Of a stretch of DNA of 64,000 nt, positions 23,879-33,228 are shown in pieces. The DNA lies in contig NZ_BAABWJ010000014.1 in NCBI RefSeq assembly GCF_040372805.1, forward strand, positions 20,034-84,033, in the 5' to 3' direction. Every line of letters starts with the position of its first letter. Positions within the stretch are counted from its first letter, which is position 1. Below the pieces are notes generated by a model, which saw nothing but the letters and a program-made list of their open reading frames with translations, did no database searches and was not told the DNA's origin. Source of the DNA: Pseudoteredinibacter isoporae_A (GTDB lineage: Bacteria > Pseudomonadota > Gammaproteobacteria > Pseudomonadales > Cellvibrionaceae). The position numbers and the translations under genes were made by a program.

Positions 23879-24844
23879 CTAGCAGAGGCGATTCTGTGGT
23901 GCACCCTTCAAGAAACCCGTCAGATTGTCCGCCATGATATTGAGGAGGCGTTGTCGGGCTTCGCGGCTGCCCCAGGCCGAGTGCGGGCTCAGAATCAAAT
24001 TGCGGTCTTGCAAAGACAGCAGTGGGTGATCGCTGGGAGGTGGCTCCTGACTCAGGGTGTCCAGTGCGGCACCGCCGATCCAGGCTTCGTCCAATGCTCG
24101 GTGCAAAGCACGCTCATCAATTAGGCCGCCACGAGACACGTTGACCAGCAAGGCGCTGGCCTTCATTGCTTGCAGTTCGGCTTCGGCAATGAGGTGGCTT
24201 GTTGCGGGGGTGAGGGGGCAGTGTAGGCTGATCACGTCGCTTTGTTCGATCACTTCAGAAAAGGCGGTTCTGCCCGATTCGATGTCATCGTTGTTCTGCC
24301 CTTTGCGGGCGGCAATTAAAACGTTCATGCCAAATGCTGCGCCAATATTGCTGACGGCTTTACCGATGCTACCGTGGCCGATGATGCCGAGGGTCTTGTC
24401 TTGTAGTTCTGTGATGGGGTAATCCAGCAGGCAGAAAAAGGGGCTTTTGCTCCATTGGCCATTTTTCGCGGCGGCGTCATAGCGTTGTAGCTGCGTTGCC
24501 AGATTCAGGATCATGGCCCAGCAGTGCTGAGCGACACTGGCCGTGCCATAGCCAGCAACATTGCAGACCTGAACACCTTGAGCCGCGGCCGCCGGTAAAT
24601 CGACATTGTTGCTGCCCGTGGCCGCTATCAGAATCAACTTGAGTCTTGGGCAGGCCCTGAGTAACTCGGCATCAATCACGACCTTATTGCTGACAATCAA
24701 TTCAGCGTTCTTGCAGCGCTCAATGCGATCCTGGGGTAGGGTGCTGCCGTGTATCTGCCAATGCTCGACTTGATCGAGTAGTGGGCTGAGGTTTAAGTCA
24801 TTGGGGCCTAAACTGTCGGCGTCGAGAATAACGGCGTTTTGCAT
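23879..24844 (-). CDS. D-isomer-specific 2-hydroxyacid dehydrogenase
   Basis: An NAD(H)-dependent dehydrogenase of the D-2-hydroxyacid family, 321 residues. The nucleotide site is GIIGHGSIGKAV; catalytic residues are the arginine in VNVSRGGLID, the glutamate in DTLSQEPPP, and the histidine in LSPHSAWGS. SPHSAWGSREARQRL is close to glycerate/hydroxypyruvate reductases (HprA), the likeliest role, but substrate choice is not certain. The ATG at 24844 (MQNAVILD) fits better than one four codons upstream. Confidence 0.88.
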   Translation of the reverse strand: MQNAVILDADSLGPNDLNLSPLLDQVEHWQIHGSTLPQDRIERCKNAELIVSNKVVIDAELLRACPRLKLILIAATGSNNVDLPAAAAQGVQVCNVAGYGTASVAQHCWAMILNLATQLQRYDAAAKNGQWSKSPFFCLLDYPITELQDKTLGIIGHGSIGKAVSNIGAAFGMNVLIAARKGQNNDDIESGRTAFSEVIEQSDVISLHCPLTPATSHLIAEAELQAMKASALLVNVSRGGLIDERALHRALDEAWIGGAALDTLSQEPPPSDHPLLSLQDRNLILSPHSAWGSREARQRLLNIMADNLTGFLKGAPQNRLC

Positions 24845-25166
24845 GCGATGGTCCATTCAAGTTGCTTGGGGTCTTACTTAAGGTACGTTTCGGTTCCGCG
24901 TTTTTCGGGTCTGAAAGGCGCACTCAGGAACCCCAAGCTCAGACTGTGTTCAAAGAGCGGCAGTATACGCGAGTAAGGCCCTGTAATCGTCTCTTGTGCG
25001 CGATATGGCGTAAGCTAAGTGGCTGTTTTTACAGGTGTAAAGTTCAGTCAATTTCAGGCTTTTTCAGGTTATTACTGTTCCGATAGGATATTATTCGCCT
25101 TTTTTAATGAAAGTTGCCTTCAAAGGGAAGGCTCATGTAAATATTTAAGGTCTATTAGGATTTATC
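24845..25166. other. divergent promoter region
   Basis: About 320 bases between the dehydrogenase and the RND gene, AT-rich on its right half. It must carry both promoters; I found no convincing RNA or operator. Confidence 0.45.
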
Positions 25167-27677
25167 ATGCTAAGAGGTTTAGCGGCGTTCTACCAGGGAA
25201 TTGTCATTCAGCGCCCCTGGTTTAGCCTGTTGCTGGTGTTGGCGTTGACGGCTGCGGCCGCCGCTGGCCTGCCAAATTTCAAATTGGATGCGTCATCCGA
25301 ATCTCTGACTCTTGAAAATGACAAAGACCTGGATTATTTCCGCGAAGTCTATGGCCGCTATCAAAGTGGTGATTTTTTAGTCGTTACTTATCGTCCCAAT
25401 GCCGATTTGTTTTCAGACGAAGCCATTGAAAATTTGCGACGTTTATCCAATGACCTGGCTCAGGTTGATGGGGTTGATTCTGTACTGAGCATGCTGAATG
25501 TGCCGCTATTGTACAGCCCGAAGTTGAGTTTGACGGATCTCAGCGCTGAACCCCGCACGCTGATGAGTGACGGGGTCGATCGCGCGTTGGCCAAGCAGGA
25601 GTTTTGGCAGAGTCCGATTTACCGAGACATGTTATTGAGCCCGGATGGACGCACCACCGCCGTCCTGGCGAATCTGAAAGTTGATAATACCTACCTTGCG
25701 CTGGTTAAAAAGCGCGATGAATTGCGCACCTTATTTAAAAACAATGCGCTCAGCCCCGAACAACAGATTGAGTATGAACAAGTCAGTGCAGAGTTTCTGG
25801 CCTATCGCACTGAGGCTGCCGTAAAAGACAAAGCCCGCGTGGCCAAGGTTCGCGAGATTGTCGATGCCTATTCAGGTCGTGCGGAAATGTTTGTCGGCGG
25901 GGTCACCATGATCACGGCGGACATGATCGATTTTATTCGCAGCGACTTGGTGGTGTTCGGGATAGGTATTGTCTTGTTTATTATTTTGCTGCTGGCGGTA
26001 ATTTTTCGCCAATGGCGTTTTATCATTCTGCCCCTGTCGACCTGTCTGGTTACGGCGGTTTTGATGCTCGGTATGTTGAGCTGGCTGGATTGGCGTTTGA
26101 CGGTCATCTCATCCAACTTTGTGGCGTTGCTGCTGATCGCTACCTTGGCAATTACCATTCACTTGGTGGTTCGCTTTCGCGAGTCCTATGGTGAGCACCC
26201 GCATTGGAGTAAAGATCAGCTGGTCATGGATATGGTGCACTATATGCTGCGCCCCTGCCTGTTTACAGCCCTGACAACGGTGGTTGCTTTTGCTTCTCTG
26301 GTGGTCAGCGGAATTCGCCCGGTCATTGATTTTGGCTGGATGATGACCATGGGCTTGGCCGTTGGTTTTTGCATGGCTTTTATTCTGTTGCCTGCCGGCC
26401 TAATGGTTTGGCCTTTGGGTGATCCAAAAGATAATGGGGATCAATCCAAGGCCTTTACATTGCGCTTTTCGCGCTTTGCTGAGCAGCGTGGCACATTGGT
26501 TATTCTGTTGTCGATTGCCGCGGCGGCGTTTTCTGCCTACGGCCTGTCTTTGTTGAAAGTGGATAATCGCTTTATCGACTACTTCCACAAGGACACGGAA
26601 ATCTATCAGGGAATGGAGGCGATCGACCGACGTTTGGGTGGCACGATGCCGCTGGAGCTGATCATTGATGTCGCGCCGGAACAGGCGCCAGCCGAGGATC
26701 TGACGAACGAAGAAGACGATGAGTTCGCCGATGAGTTTGGTGATGAATTCGGGGATGATGTCTTCGCCGATGAATCAGGAGAATCGGAATCTGTTTACTG
26801 GTTCACCACTGCGGGCTTGAGCAAAGTCGAATCCCTGCACGATTATCTTGAGTCGCTTCCTGAAGTCGGAAAAGTCCAGTCTCTGGCCATTGCCTACAAG
26901 GTGGCCAAAGATGTGAATGGCGGCAGCCTGAGTGATTTTGAACTGGCGATTCTCCGTCAGGCCTTGCCCGACAGCATTAATGACGTCTTGGTTAAACCGT
27001 ATCTGGCTATCGAGCAGGAACAAACCCGCATCGCCATGCGCCTGGTGGAGACCAGCCCAGAGCTGGATCGTATGACCATCATGAGTAAGATTCGTGACCA
27101 TGCCATCAACGAGCTGGGTTATGCGCCTGAACAGGTCCACTTCAGTGGTATGCTGGTGCTGTACAACAATATGCTCAACAGTTTGTTTGACTCTCAAATC
27201 ATGACCTTAGGGGCGGTCTTTATTGCCATCATGATTATGTTTGTCATTCTGTTTCGTTCGGTTTCACTTGCCTTGATTGCCATCGTGCCCAATATGCTGG
27301 CGGCGTTTATGGTCCTTGGTGGGATGGGGTGGGCAGGCATTCCCTTGGATATGATGACCATCACGATTGCTGCTATTACTGTCGGAATTGCGGTGGATCA
27401 TGAGATTCATTACATCACCTGTTTCAAGCGGGAATTTGAAAAAGACGGTAACTATGTGGCGACGATGCATCGTTCCCATGGGACGATTGGACGAGCGCTG
27501 TACTATACTGCTATTACCATTATTGTTGGTTTCTCGGTTCTGGCCTTGTCGGAGTTTATTCCTTCGATTTACTTTGGACTGTTGACCGGTGGTTCAATGA
27601 TTGCAGCAACCTTGGCCTCCCTGGTTTTGTTGCCAAAACTGTTGTTACTGTTTAAACCTCTCGGCCCTGAAGCATAA
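25167..27677 (+). CDS. RND/MMPL-family exporter
   Basis: An 836-residue inner-membrane protein of the RND superfamily without an adaptor or outer-membrane partner, as in HpnN/MMPL-type lipid exporters. It has one N-terminal TM helix, a periplasmic loop, five to six TM helices (about 270-420), a second TM helix (about 445), a second periplasmic loop, and a final TM bundle (from about 680). MITADMIDFIRSDL and GIAVDHEIHYITCFKREF are typical. The second loop carries a striking acidic stretch (EEDDEFADEFGDEFGDD). It probably moves a hydrophobic substrate. Exosortase H follows after 32 bases on the same strand, so the three genes may form an operon. Confidence 0.85.
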   Translation: MLRGLAAFYQGIVIQRPWFSLLLVLALTAAAAAGLPNFKLDASSESLTLENDKDLDYFREVYGRYQSGDFLVVTYRPNADLFSDEAIENLRRLSNDLAQVDGVDSVLSMLNVPLLYSPKLSLTDLSAEPRTLMSDGVDRALAKQEFWQSPIYRDMLLSPDGRTTAVLANLKVDNTYLALVKKRDELRTLFKNNALSPEQQIEYEQVSAEFLAYRTEAAVKDKARVAKVREIVDAYSGRAEMFVGGVTMITADMIDFIRSDLVVFGIGIVLFIILLLAVIFRQWRFIILPLSTCLVTAVLMLGMLSWLDWRLTVISSNFVALLLIATLAITIHLVVRFRESYGEHPHWSKDQLVMDMVHYMLRPCLFTALTTVVAFASLVVSGIRPVIDFGWMMTMGLAVGFCMAFILLPAGLMVWPLGDPKDNGDQSKAFTLRFSRFAEQRGTLVILLSIAAAAFSAYGLSLLKVDNRFIDYFHKDTEIYQGMEAIDRRLGGTMPLELIIDVAPEQAPAEDLTNEEDDEFADEFGDEFGDDVFADESGESESVYWFTTAGLSKVESLHDYLESLPEVGKVQSLAIAYKVAKDVNGGSLSDFELAILRQALPDSINDVLVKPYLAIEQEQTRIAMRLVETSPELDRMTIMSKIRDHAINELGYAPEQVHFSGMLVLYNNMLNSLFDSQIMTLGAVFIAIMIMFVILFRSVSLALIAIVPNMLAAFMVLGGMGWAGIPLDMMTITIAAITVGIAVDHEIHYITCFKREFEKDGNYVATMHRSHGTIGRALYYTAITIIVGFSVLALSEFIPSIYFGLLTGGSMIAATLASLVLLPKLLLLFKPLGPEA

Positions 27678-27709
27678 GGGGCCGAACCTAAGTCGCCCAA
27701 GGAAAATCG

Positions 27710-28222
27710 ATGCTGCGCTACAGTGCCTGGTTTTTTGCCGTTCTCGTCGTATTGTTTGGTCTCGAAATGTTGGGGCCAGTTCAGGAAAATGTCATCCTTC
27801 CTTTTACCGCTTTCATCGCCAAGGTGTGTGTCGCCATTGTCACACCCTTTGATGGAAACGTGCTCGCTTACGGGAAAATTTTACAGAGCTCTGTAAATGG
27901 CTTTGCCGTTTCGATTGAGCCAGGTTGTAATGGCGTGGAAGCGACCATTATGCTGATTGCAGCAGCAGTTGCTTTCCCGGCGACCTTGAAGCAAAAGCTT
28001 GCGGTGGTAGTGATCGGCTTTTTTGCTATCCAGGCGGCGAATATCTTGCGCATCATCAGTTTGTTCTATCTGGGACAGTGGAATATGCAGGTGTTCGAGT
28101 GGGCTCATTTGTATTTGTGGCCTGTGCTGATCATGGTTGATGTGTTGGCGGTCTTCCTTGTCTGGTTGCGGGTGATTAACCGCCCACTGGATTCTGACTC
28201 TGGGGACGAGGTTGCAGCATGA
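27710..28222 (+). CDS. xrtH: exosortase H
   Basis: A 170-residue polytopic membrane protein with the exosortase catalytic triad: C73 in EPGCNGVEAT, R114 in NILRIISLFYLG and H133 in EWAHLYLWP. Exosortases cut and anchor proteins bearing a C-terminal PEP-CTERM-like signal. The short length and the partner gene fit XrtH, whose substrates end in an IPTLxxWG-CTERM-type signal. No such substrate is in this window. Its stop overlaps the start of the partner gene (ATGA). Confidence 0.88.
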   Translation: MLRYSAWFFAVLVVLFGLEMLGPVQENVILPFTAFIAKVCVAIVTPFDGNVLAYGKILQSSVNGFAVSIEPGCNGVEATIMLIAAAVAFPATLKQKLAVVVIGFFAIQAANILRIISLFYLGQWNMQVFEWAHLYLWPVLIMVDVLAVFLVWLRVINRPLDSDSGDEVAA

Positions 28223-28869
28223 TTAAGCGAGCGGCCAATATTGGCCCTGGTGCGTTTTTTATTCGCATTATTGTGGCCATGATTCCCTGCTTTGCTCTGT
28301 GGTGGTTTATGGGGGACGGGTGGCTTCAGCCGGCCAGCGATATGGCCGGCGCAATTTTGGAGTGGCTCTTGCCCGATTCTGTGAACAGTCTTCAGCTGAC
28401 CGATGGAACCTTGCAGGTGGTGAGCAATTGGGGAGAGGTGCAAGGTCGACTTGTGCCCGCTCGCGCGGCGGGTTATGCCTTGGCGTTTGAGTCCAATGTG
28501 CGAGTGTTGAGTTACTCGGTTCCGTTTTATTTCGCTTTACAAACCGCCTTGTGGAACTGGAATGTCAAAAAGAACATGGTGATATCGCTTCTGGTTCTCT
28601 ATTCGGTCGTTACAGTCAGCATGGTATTTCTGTGTGCAAAATCCGTGATGGTTGGGCTGGGCGGTGCTTTTATGGAAGCCAATCGCCATTGGTATGCATC
28701 GAGAGATTTTATTGCTTTGGGTTTTCAATTGGCAACCTTGATGCTGCCGGTACTGGTGCCTGTATTTTGCTGGATTGTCACCAATCAGTCAGAACTGCGG
28801 TCCCTGTTTATGTCGATGTCGACCAAGCCCGGTGATGAGTCTAACGCTGAACCGGAAGAGTCAGAATAA
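28219..28869 (+). CDS. exosortase H-associated membrane protein
   Basis: A 216-residue protein with about four TM helices (around 13-30, 95-110, 119-142 and 165-190) and a large loop between the first two, ending in an acidic tail. Its start overlaps the xrtH stop, so the pair is translationally coupled; proteins like this regularly accompany XrtH and presumably act with it. I know of no defined biochemical activity. The 3' end overlaps the convergent kinase gene by 29 bases. Confidence 0.8.
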   Translation: MIKRAANIGPGAFFIRIIVAMIPCFALWWFMGDGWLQPASDMAGAILEWLLPDSVNSLQLTDGTLQVVSNWGEVQGRLVPARAAGYALAFESNVRVLSYSVPFYFALQTALWNWNVKKNMVISLLVLYSVVTVSMVFLCAKSVMVGLGGAFMEANRHWYASRDFIALGFQLATLMLPVLVPVFCWIVTNQSELRSLFMSMSTKPGDESNAEPEESE

Positions 28870-30184
28870 AGGACGCACCCCCTAAGATCGGGGAGCGGCC
28901 CACTTCGACGCTGCCGCTGTACGCACTGACGATATCAATGGCGACAGCCAGACCAATACCCTGGCCTTTGTTGGCGGTGTCAGCCCGTTGTCCCCGCGTC
29001 AAAATGCTCTGTCGTTGATTACCGGCCACTCCGGGGCCGTCGTCTTCAACACGAATCACCCACTGGCCATCCATTTCCTCGGCATCCACAAAGACTTGGC
29101 GTCGGCCGTATTTGCAGGCATTGTCCAAGAAGTTGCCCATCAGCTCCATAAAATCAGCCTCTTCGCCCTGTATCAGGCAGTCGGCAGGAATCAAAAGGGA
29201 AAAATCCTTTTCATCGCGGTCATAAACCTTGCCCAGAGCGTTAATGAGTCGCTTACATAGCTGACGCAAGTTGATGCTGCGGTTGATGTTGACCTTGGCT
29301 CCCAGGCTCGCGCGGCTCAACTGATGACTGACGATTTCATCCATGCGACGCAGTGGGTCGGCCAATTTTTTTTCCAGTTCAGGGTCTTGCTGAGCGAAGC
29401 CAGAGATGACCGCCAGCGGCGTTTTCAAACTGTGGGCCAGATCGTTGAGGGTATTTTTATAGCGTTCACTTTGTTGGGTTTGGTTGGCGAGCACCTGATT
29501 CAGACTCTGGGTAACTGGAATGATCTCGGATGGGTAGTTGCCCGGCAGTTGTTCGTCAGGCGACTCTCGCAGTTTGTCGATATCGGATTTCAAACGCTTT
29601 AAGGGCTGAAGGCCCCAGCGCATGATCAGCAATTGGGCAAAGATAATAAAAATGCCGAGGCTGCCAAGCCACTGCCCCAATTGTTGGCGATAGCTGCGCA
29701 ACTCTGCGTCCCATACCGAGCTGTCGCGCCAAATAATCAAGCGAACCGGTAAATTACCTTCATTGTTTTCCCACTCAACATCAAAACTCAAACTGAAAAC
29801 TCGGCCCTGGCTGCTGATCAGGTCCTGAAAATGTTCCTTGCCAGCATTGATCCGCTCGGGTTTTAAATCCGATGGGGTTGGAAAAAGCACGGAAGGGGAC
29901 TGCCACTGCATGCCTTCCGGTGTGAAAATCCAAGCGTATAGACCGGAACCTGGCCGACTGAAGCCGGGGTCGTGCAGTTCCTGGGAAATTTGAGGCTGCC
30001 CGCCACTAATATCGATGGAGCCTAGCAGCATATACATCTGACTGCCGAGGCGGTTTTTCTCAGCCGAGGTCAGGCTGCGCTGGAACGCCTGGTCGAGCAT
30101 GTAGCCGCTTAGTCCAAGCACCGCTGGTAAAACCAGCAGTGAGGCCAGAGTAAAGCGTGACGCGAGTGAACGAAATAGTCGCAA
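28841..30184 (-). CDS. PhoQ-like sensor histidine kinase
   Basis: A 447-residue membrane kinase: TM1 near 12-30, a periplasmic sensor domain of about 140 residues, TM2 near 170-190, a HAMP-like linker, then HisKA with LNDLAHSLKTPLAVISGF (phospho-acceptor histidine) and HATPase with GNFLDNACKYG, DDGPGV and GQGIGLAVAIDI. The SLKTPLAV and LDNACKYG forms are those of PhoQ. In E. coli PhoQ senses Mg, acid pH and cationic peptides through an acidic periplasmic patch; whether this protein does is unknown. It follows the regulator by 12 bases. Confidence 0.88.
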   Translation of the reverse strand: MRLFRSLASRFTLASLLVLPAVLGLSGYMLDQAFQRSLTSAEKNRLGSQMYMLLGSIDISGGQPQISQELHDPGFSRPGSGLYAWIFTPEGMQWQSPSVLFPTPSDLKPERINAGKEHFQDLISSQGRVFSLSFDVEWENNEGNLPVRLIIWRDSSVWDAELRSYRQQLGQWLGSLGIFIIFAQLLIMRWGLQPLKRLKSDIDKLRESPDEQLPGNYPSEIIPVTQSLNQVLANQTQQSERYKNTLNDLAHSLKTPLAVISGFAQQDPELEKKLADPLRRMDEIVSHQLSRASLGAKVNINRSINLRQLCKRLINALGKVYDRDEKDFSLLIPADCLIQGEEADFMELMGNFLDNACKYGRRQVFVDAEEMDGQWVIRVEDDGPGVAGNQRQSILTRGQRADTANKGQGIGLAVAIDIVSAYSGSVEVGRSPILGGASFILTLPVQR

Positions 30185-30196
30185 AGCGGATGGGCC

Positions 30197-30877
30197 TTAG
30201 CTCTGTGTTTCCAAAGCGAATCGGTAACCTTGACCGCGAACGGTGTCGATGGGCTTTAAATCGCTGTTGGGGTCGATCTTCTTACGAAGGCGCCCAATAA
30301 AGACTTCAATGACATTGCTGTCGCGATCGAAATCCTGATCGTAAAGGTGTTCGGTCAACTCGGTTTTTGAAACCAGTTTGCCCGCATTCAGAGCCAGATA
30401 TTCCAGGGTGTTGTATTCGAAGCTGGTCAGTTCCAGTTTTACGCCATCGCGGCTGACGGTTTTTGCCGCAGTATTGATTACCAATGGGCCGTAATCCAGG
30501 CTGGGGCTGGCGTGGCCAGCGGCACGTCGCAGCAGAGCATTAATTCGAGCGAGCAGTTCTTCGTTTTGGAACGGCTTGACGACGTAGTCGTCGGCGCCAG
30601 CTTCCAGCCCCTCAACTTTGTCTTGCCAGTTGCCGCGGGCAGTAAGAATGAGAATAGGGTATTTCTGACCTTCTGCACGTAACTGTTTCACCACTTCAAG
30701 GCCATCAACCTCAGGAAGGCCGAGATCGATGATGGCCAAATCGTAGGGGTGTTCGGTGCCTAGAAAAATGGCTTCACGGCCATCGCCACAGGCGTCGCTC
30801 ACATAACCGGCGGATTTTAGTTGGGTGCAAATCTGCTCACGAATATGAGGCTCATCTTCCACTACAAGTAAACGCAT
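30197..30877 (-). CDS. PhoP-like OmpR-family response regulator
   Basis: A 226-residue regulator with a receiver domain (D10/D11, phospho-acceptor aspartate in IIDLGLPEVDG, lysine in YVVKPF) and an OmpR winged helix (LTSFEYNTLEYLALNAG, DRDSNVIEVFIGRLRKKI, VRGQGYRF). It precedes the PhoQ-like kinase with 12 bases between, and follows a small secreted protein gene by 68 bases, giving the run pepSY-like, regulator, kinase. Confidence 0.92.
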   Translation of the reverse strand: MRLLVVEDEPHIREQICTQLKSAGYVSDACGDGREAIFLGTEHPYDLAIIDLGLPEVDGLEVVKQLRAEGQKYPILILTARGNWQDKVEGLEAGADDYVVKPFQNEELLARINALLRRAAGHASPSLDYGPLVINTAAKTVSRDGVKLELTSFEYNTLEYLALNAGKLVSKTELTEHLYDQDFDRDSNVIEVFIGRLRKKIDPNSDLKPIDTVRGQGYRFALETQS

Positions 30878-30945
30878 AGGAGGTCTCGTAACTGTTTAAT
30901 CCCAGGGCTATGTTGCCGATAGCCGACAGTGGTTGTGCTGTTATT

Positions 30946-31281
30946 TTAGTCTGCAATCCAGATTTGTTGAACTTTACCAGACCCTGTAAGCACTTTCACA
31001 GTGTAACCGCCTTGTCCTCGTTGAACTTTGAGAACTTTTCCCTTGGACTTTTTGAGGGCTTTCTGGGCGGCTTTGGCTTGTCCAGCTGGGCTGGCCTTGC
31101 CATCGTCTTGGCTGCCAGCTTTGGCGAGCTGATAAATAATTCGGCTTTGGGGGGGCGGTGGAGTGCTTGCTTTGACGGTGTCCGCAATCGTTATGTTCTC
31201 TCCTGCTGCGTTCAAACTGAGCGTAGCGGTGCCCGCTAGAAAAGCGCTGAGCAGGCCTGTCATTATTCGATGCATCGTCAT
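30946..31281 (-). CDS. small secreted PepSY-like protein
   Basis: A 111-residue protein with a signal peptide (core ITGLLSAFLAG-like run, cut probably after LNAA). The mature part has a Pro-rich stretch, a Lys/Ala-rich helix (QAKAAQKALKKSKG) and a last segment KVLKVQRGQGGYTVKVLTGSG that resembles one PepSY repeat (G-K-V-L-x-V...Y-x-V-K-V-L). Proteins of this kind are often the first gene of PhoP/QseB-type operons and may be under the regulator's own control. Function unknown. Confidence 0.68.
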   Translation of the reverse strand: MTMHRIMTGLLSAFLAGTATLSLNAAGENITIADTVKASTPPPPQSRIIYQLAKAGSQDDGKASPAGQAKAAQKALKKSKGKVLKVQRGQGGYTVKVLTGSGKVQQIWIAD

Positions 31282-31950
31282 GTAAGTTATCCGATTTGAG
31301 CTCGTTGTGCCGTAGCGGTTTTGTTGTTTTTGTTTTCAGAACAGTGCGTTTCCCGTAGAAATCAATCTGCCTTTCCCTGTGCTTCGCTTTTTGCGGGGTA
31401 TTCAGTCAGTGTTGCTGACGCTCAATACTTTGCTGACGTCTGTGGCCACGGTGTCGTGGTATTTTACACTGGAATATCTGAAATGTCGGCCTGTTATGTT
31501 GATTCCGGTGTCGAGCGAAGGCAGCAGCATTTGGCGTTGTGGCAGTATGCTTTGTAAGGGCGTCGGTGATTCCATTGCGGATATCTGGTCAGTGCATTCA
31601 TGGTGAACTCCTCTCCAATATGGCTTGAGGTTGACACTTTTAGCCTCCATGCGAGCTTGCGCTTTTTACTTGATCAGCCGGATCTAATTCTGAGGCTAAA
31701 AGCGCTTGCCTGAACCCTAGCTGAAACTGGGCTAGCCCTTATTCTCTTCAGGTGGCCAAATCAGGCGTCGAGGGCGCAGCCAGTCGGCCCGAAAAGCGCT
31801 ATAATGCGCAGTTCTCCTGATCTTGGGCGGGCCTGAATGCAAAAGGCACAAAACTCATTGGCGAATGGGTCGTTTAGGACTGAGAGACGATAAGACATTA
31901 TAAGCTCGGCCCACGAGCTCAAAACCCATTGATCTGGCTTTAGCAAAACT
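31282..31950. other. gene-free region upstream of proA
   Basis: About 670 bases between the divergent pepSY-like gene and proA. Several short frames exist on both strands but none has a recognisable product or good start. The main structure is an inverted repeat, CTTTTAGCCTC (31637-31647) and GAGGCTAAAAG (31692-31702). The proA promoter should lie at the right. Confidence 0.5.
31637..31702. repeat. 11-bp perfect inverted repeat
   Basis: CTTTTAGCCTC and GAGGCTAAAAG are perfect complements separated by 44 bases that contain GCGAGCTTGCGC. On RNA this would form a long stem; on DNA it could be a regulator site or the remains of a small mobile element. Nothing flanking decides between these. Confidence 0.6.
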
Positions 31951-33228
31951 ATGAACATTGAACACTATATGCGTGAGGTGGGGCAGAAAGCCCGAGCCGC
32001 TTCACGACATTTGTCGGCTGCCGATAGCGGCCAAAAGAACGCGGCGTTGTTGGCGATTGCTACCGAATTAAAGGCTCGCCAAGAGGCGATTCTGGCGGCG
32101 AATGCCTTGGATGTGAATGCCGGGCGTGACAATGGCCTGGAAGAGGCGCTATTGGACCGATTGGCTATTCAGGAGCAAACCATCGATCAGATGATCGAGG
32201 GGCTGGAGCAGATAGCCGCTCTGGCTGATCCTTGCGGGGAAATCAGCGAGATGAGTTATCGCCCGAGCGGTATTCAAGTTGGAAAAATGCGAGTGCCTTT
32301 GGGGGTTGTGGGCATTATTTATGAGTCCCGACCCAATGTAACCATTGATGCGGCAAGCCTGTGTCTTAAATCTGGTAATGCTACGATTCTGCGGGGCGGT
32401 AAAGAGGCCTTTCACTCAAATCAGGCCATTGCGGCCTGTATTGCGGCAGGGCTCAAGGCCGCAGGTTTGCCGGAAGAAGCGGTGCAGGTCATTGAAACGA
32501 CCGACCGGGCGGCGGTCTCTGCCATGATTACCCTGCCCGAATATGTTGATGTCATCGTGCCTCGTGGTGGTAAAGGCCTGATTGAGCGCATCAGCGCCGA
32601 GGCGAAAGTGAGTGTGATAAAGCATCTCGACGGTATTTGTCATGTGTATATCGATGACAAGGCGGATTTGGACAAGGCCCGGAACATTGCGCTGAATGCG
32701 AAGACTCATCGCTATGGTGTCTGCAATGCCATGGAAACCTTGTTGGTTCATGAATCCTTGGCGGGTGAGTTTTTATCGACTCTGGCCCAGGATTATTGGC
32801 GGAAGGGTGTGCAGTTAAGGGCCTGTGAACGCTCTTATGCCGCCTTGAAAGCGCAAGGCTCGGGTGCTGAGCAATTGACGCTCGCTCAGGATATTGATTG
32901 GGATACCGAATACCTGGCTCCCATTTTGGCGGTAAAAGTGGTGGCTGATATGGCCGAGGCGATGGATCATATTGCGGCACACAGTTCTGGCCATACGGAA
33001 AGTATTGTTTCGGAAGATTACAGCCGTGTTCGACGCTTTCTTGCTCAAGTGGATTCGGCATCGGTGATGGCCAACGCGTCCACTCGTTTTGCGGACGGTT
33101 TTGAATACGGTTTGGGTGCGGAAATCGGTATTTCTACTGATAAAATTCACGCCAGGGGGCCAGTTGGCCTGCAGGGCCTGACGTCTCAAAAATGGATCGT
33201 GTTTGGTGATGGCCATATCCGTAACTAA
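31951..33228 (+). CDS. proA: gamma-glutamyl phosphate reductase
   Basis: ProA reduces gamma-glutamyl phosphate to the semialdehyde in proline synthesis. The 425-residue protein is an aldehyde dehydrogenase-fold enzyme with the NADPH-binding region VGIIYESRPNVTIDAASLCLKSGN, the catalytic cysteine in KTHRYGVCNAMETLL, and the C-terminal family motif GAEIGISTDKIHARGPVGL. proB is not adjacent. nadD overlaps its 3' end by 20 bases. Confidence 0.96.
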   Translation: MNIEHYMREVGQKARAASRHLSAADSGQKNAALLAIATELKARQEAILAANALDVNAGRDNGLEEALLDRLAIQEQTIDQMIEGLEQIAALADPCGEISEMSYRPSGIQVGKMRVPLGVVGIIYESRPNVTIDAASLCLKSGNATILRGGKEAFHSNQAIAACIAAGLKAAGLPEEAVQVIETTDRAAVSAMITLPEYVDVIVPRGGKGLIERISAEAKVSVIKHLDGICHVYIDDKADLDKARNIALNAKTHRYGVCNAMETLLVHESLAGEFLSTLAQDYWRKGVQLRACERSYAALKAQGSGAEQLTLAQDIDWDTEYLAPILAVKVVADMAEAMDHIAAHSSGHTESIVSEDYSRVRRFLAQVDSASVMANASTRFADGFEYGLGAEIGISTDKIHARGPVGLQGLTSQKWIVFGDGHIRN

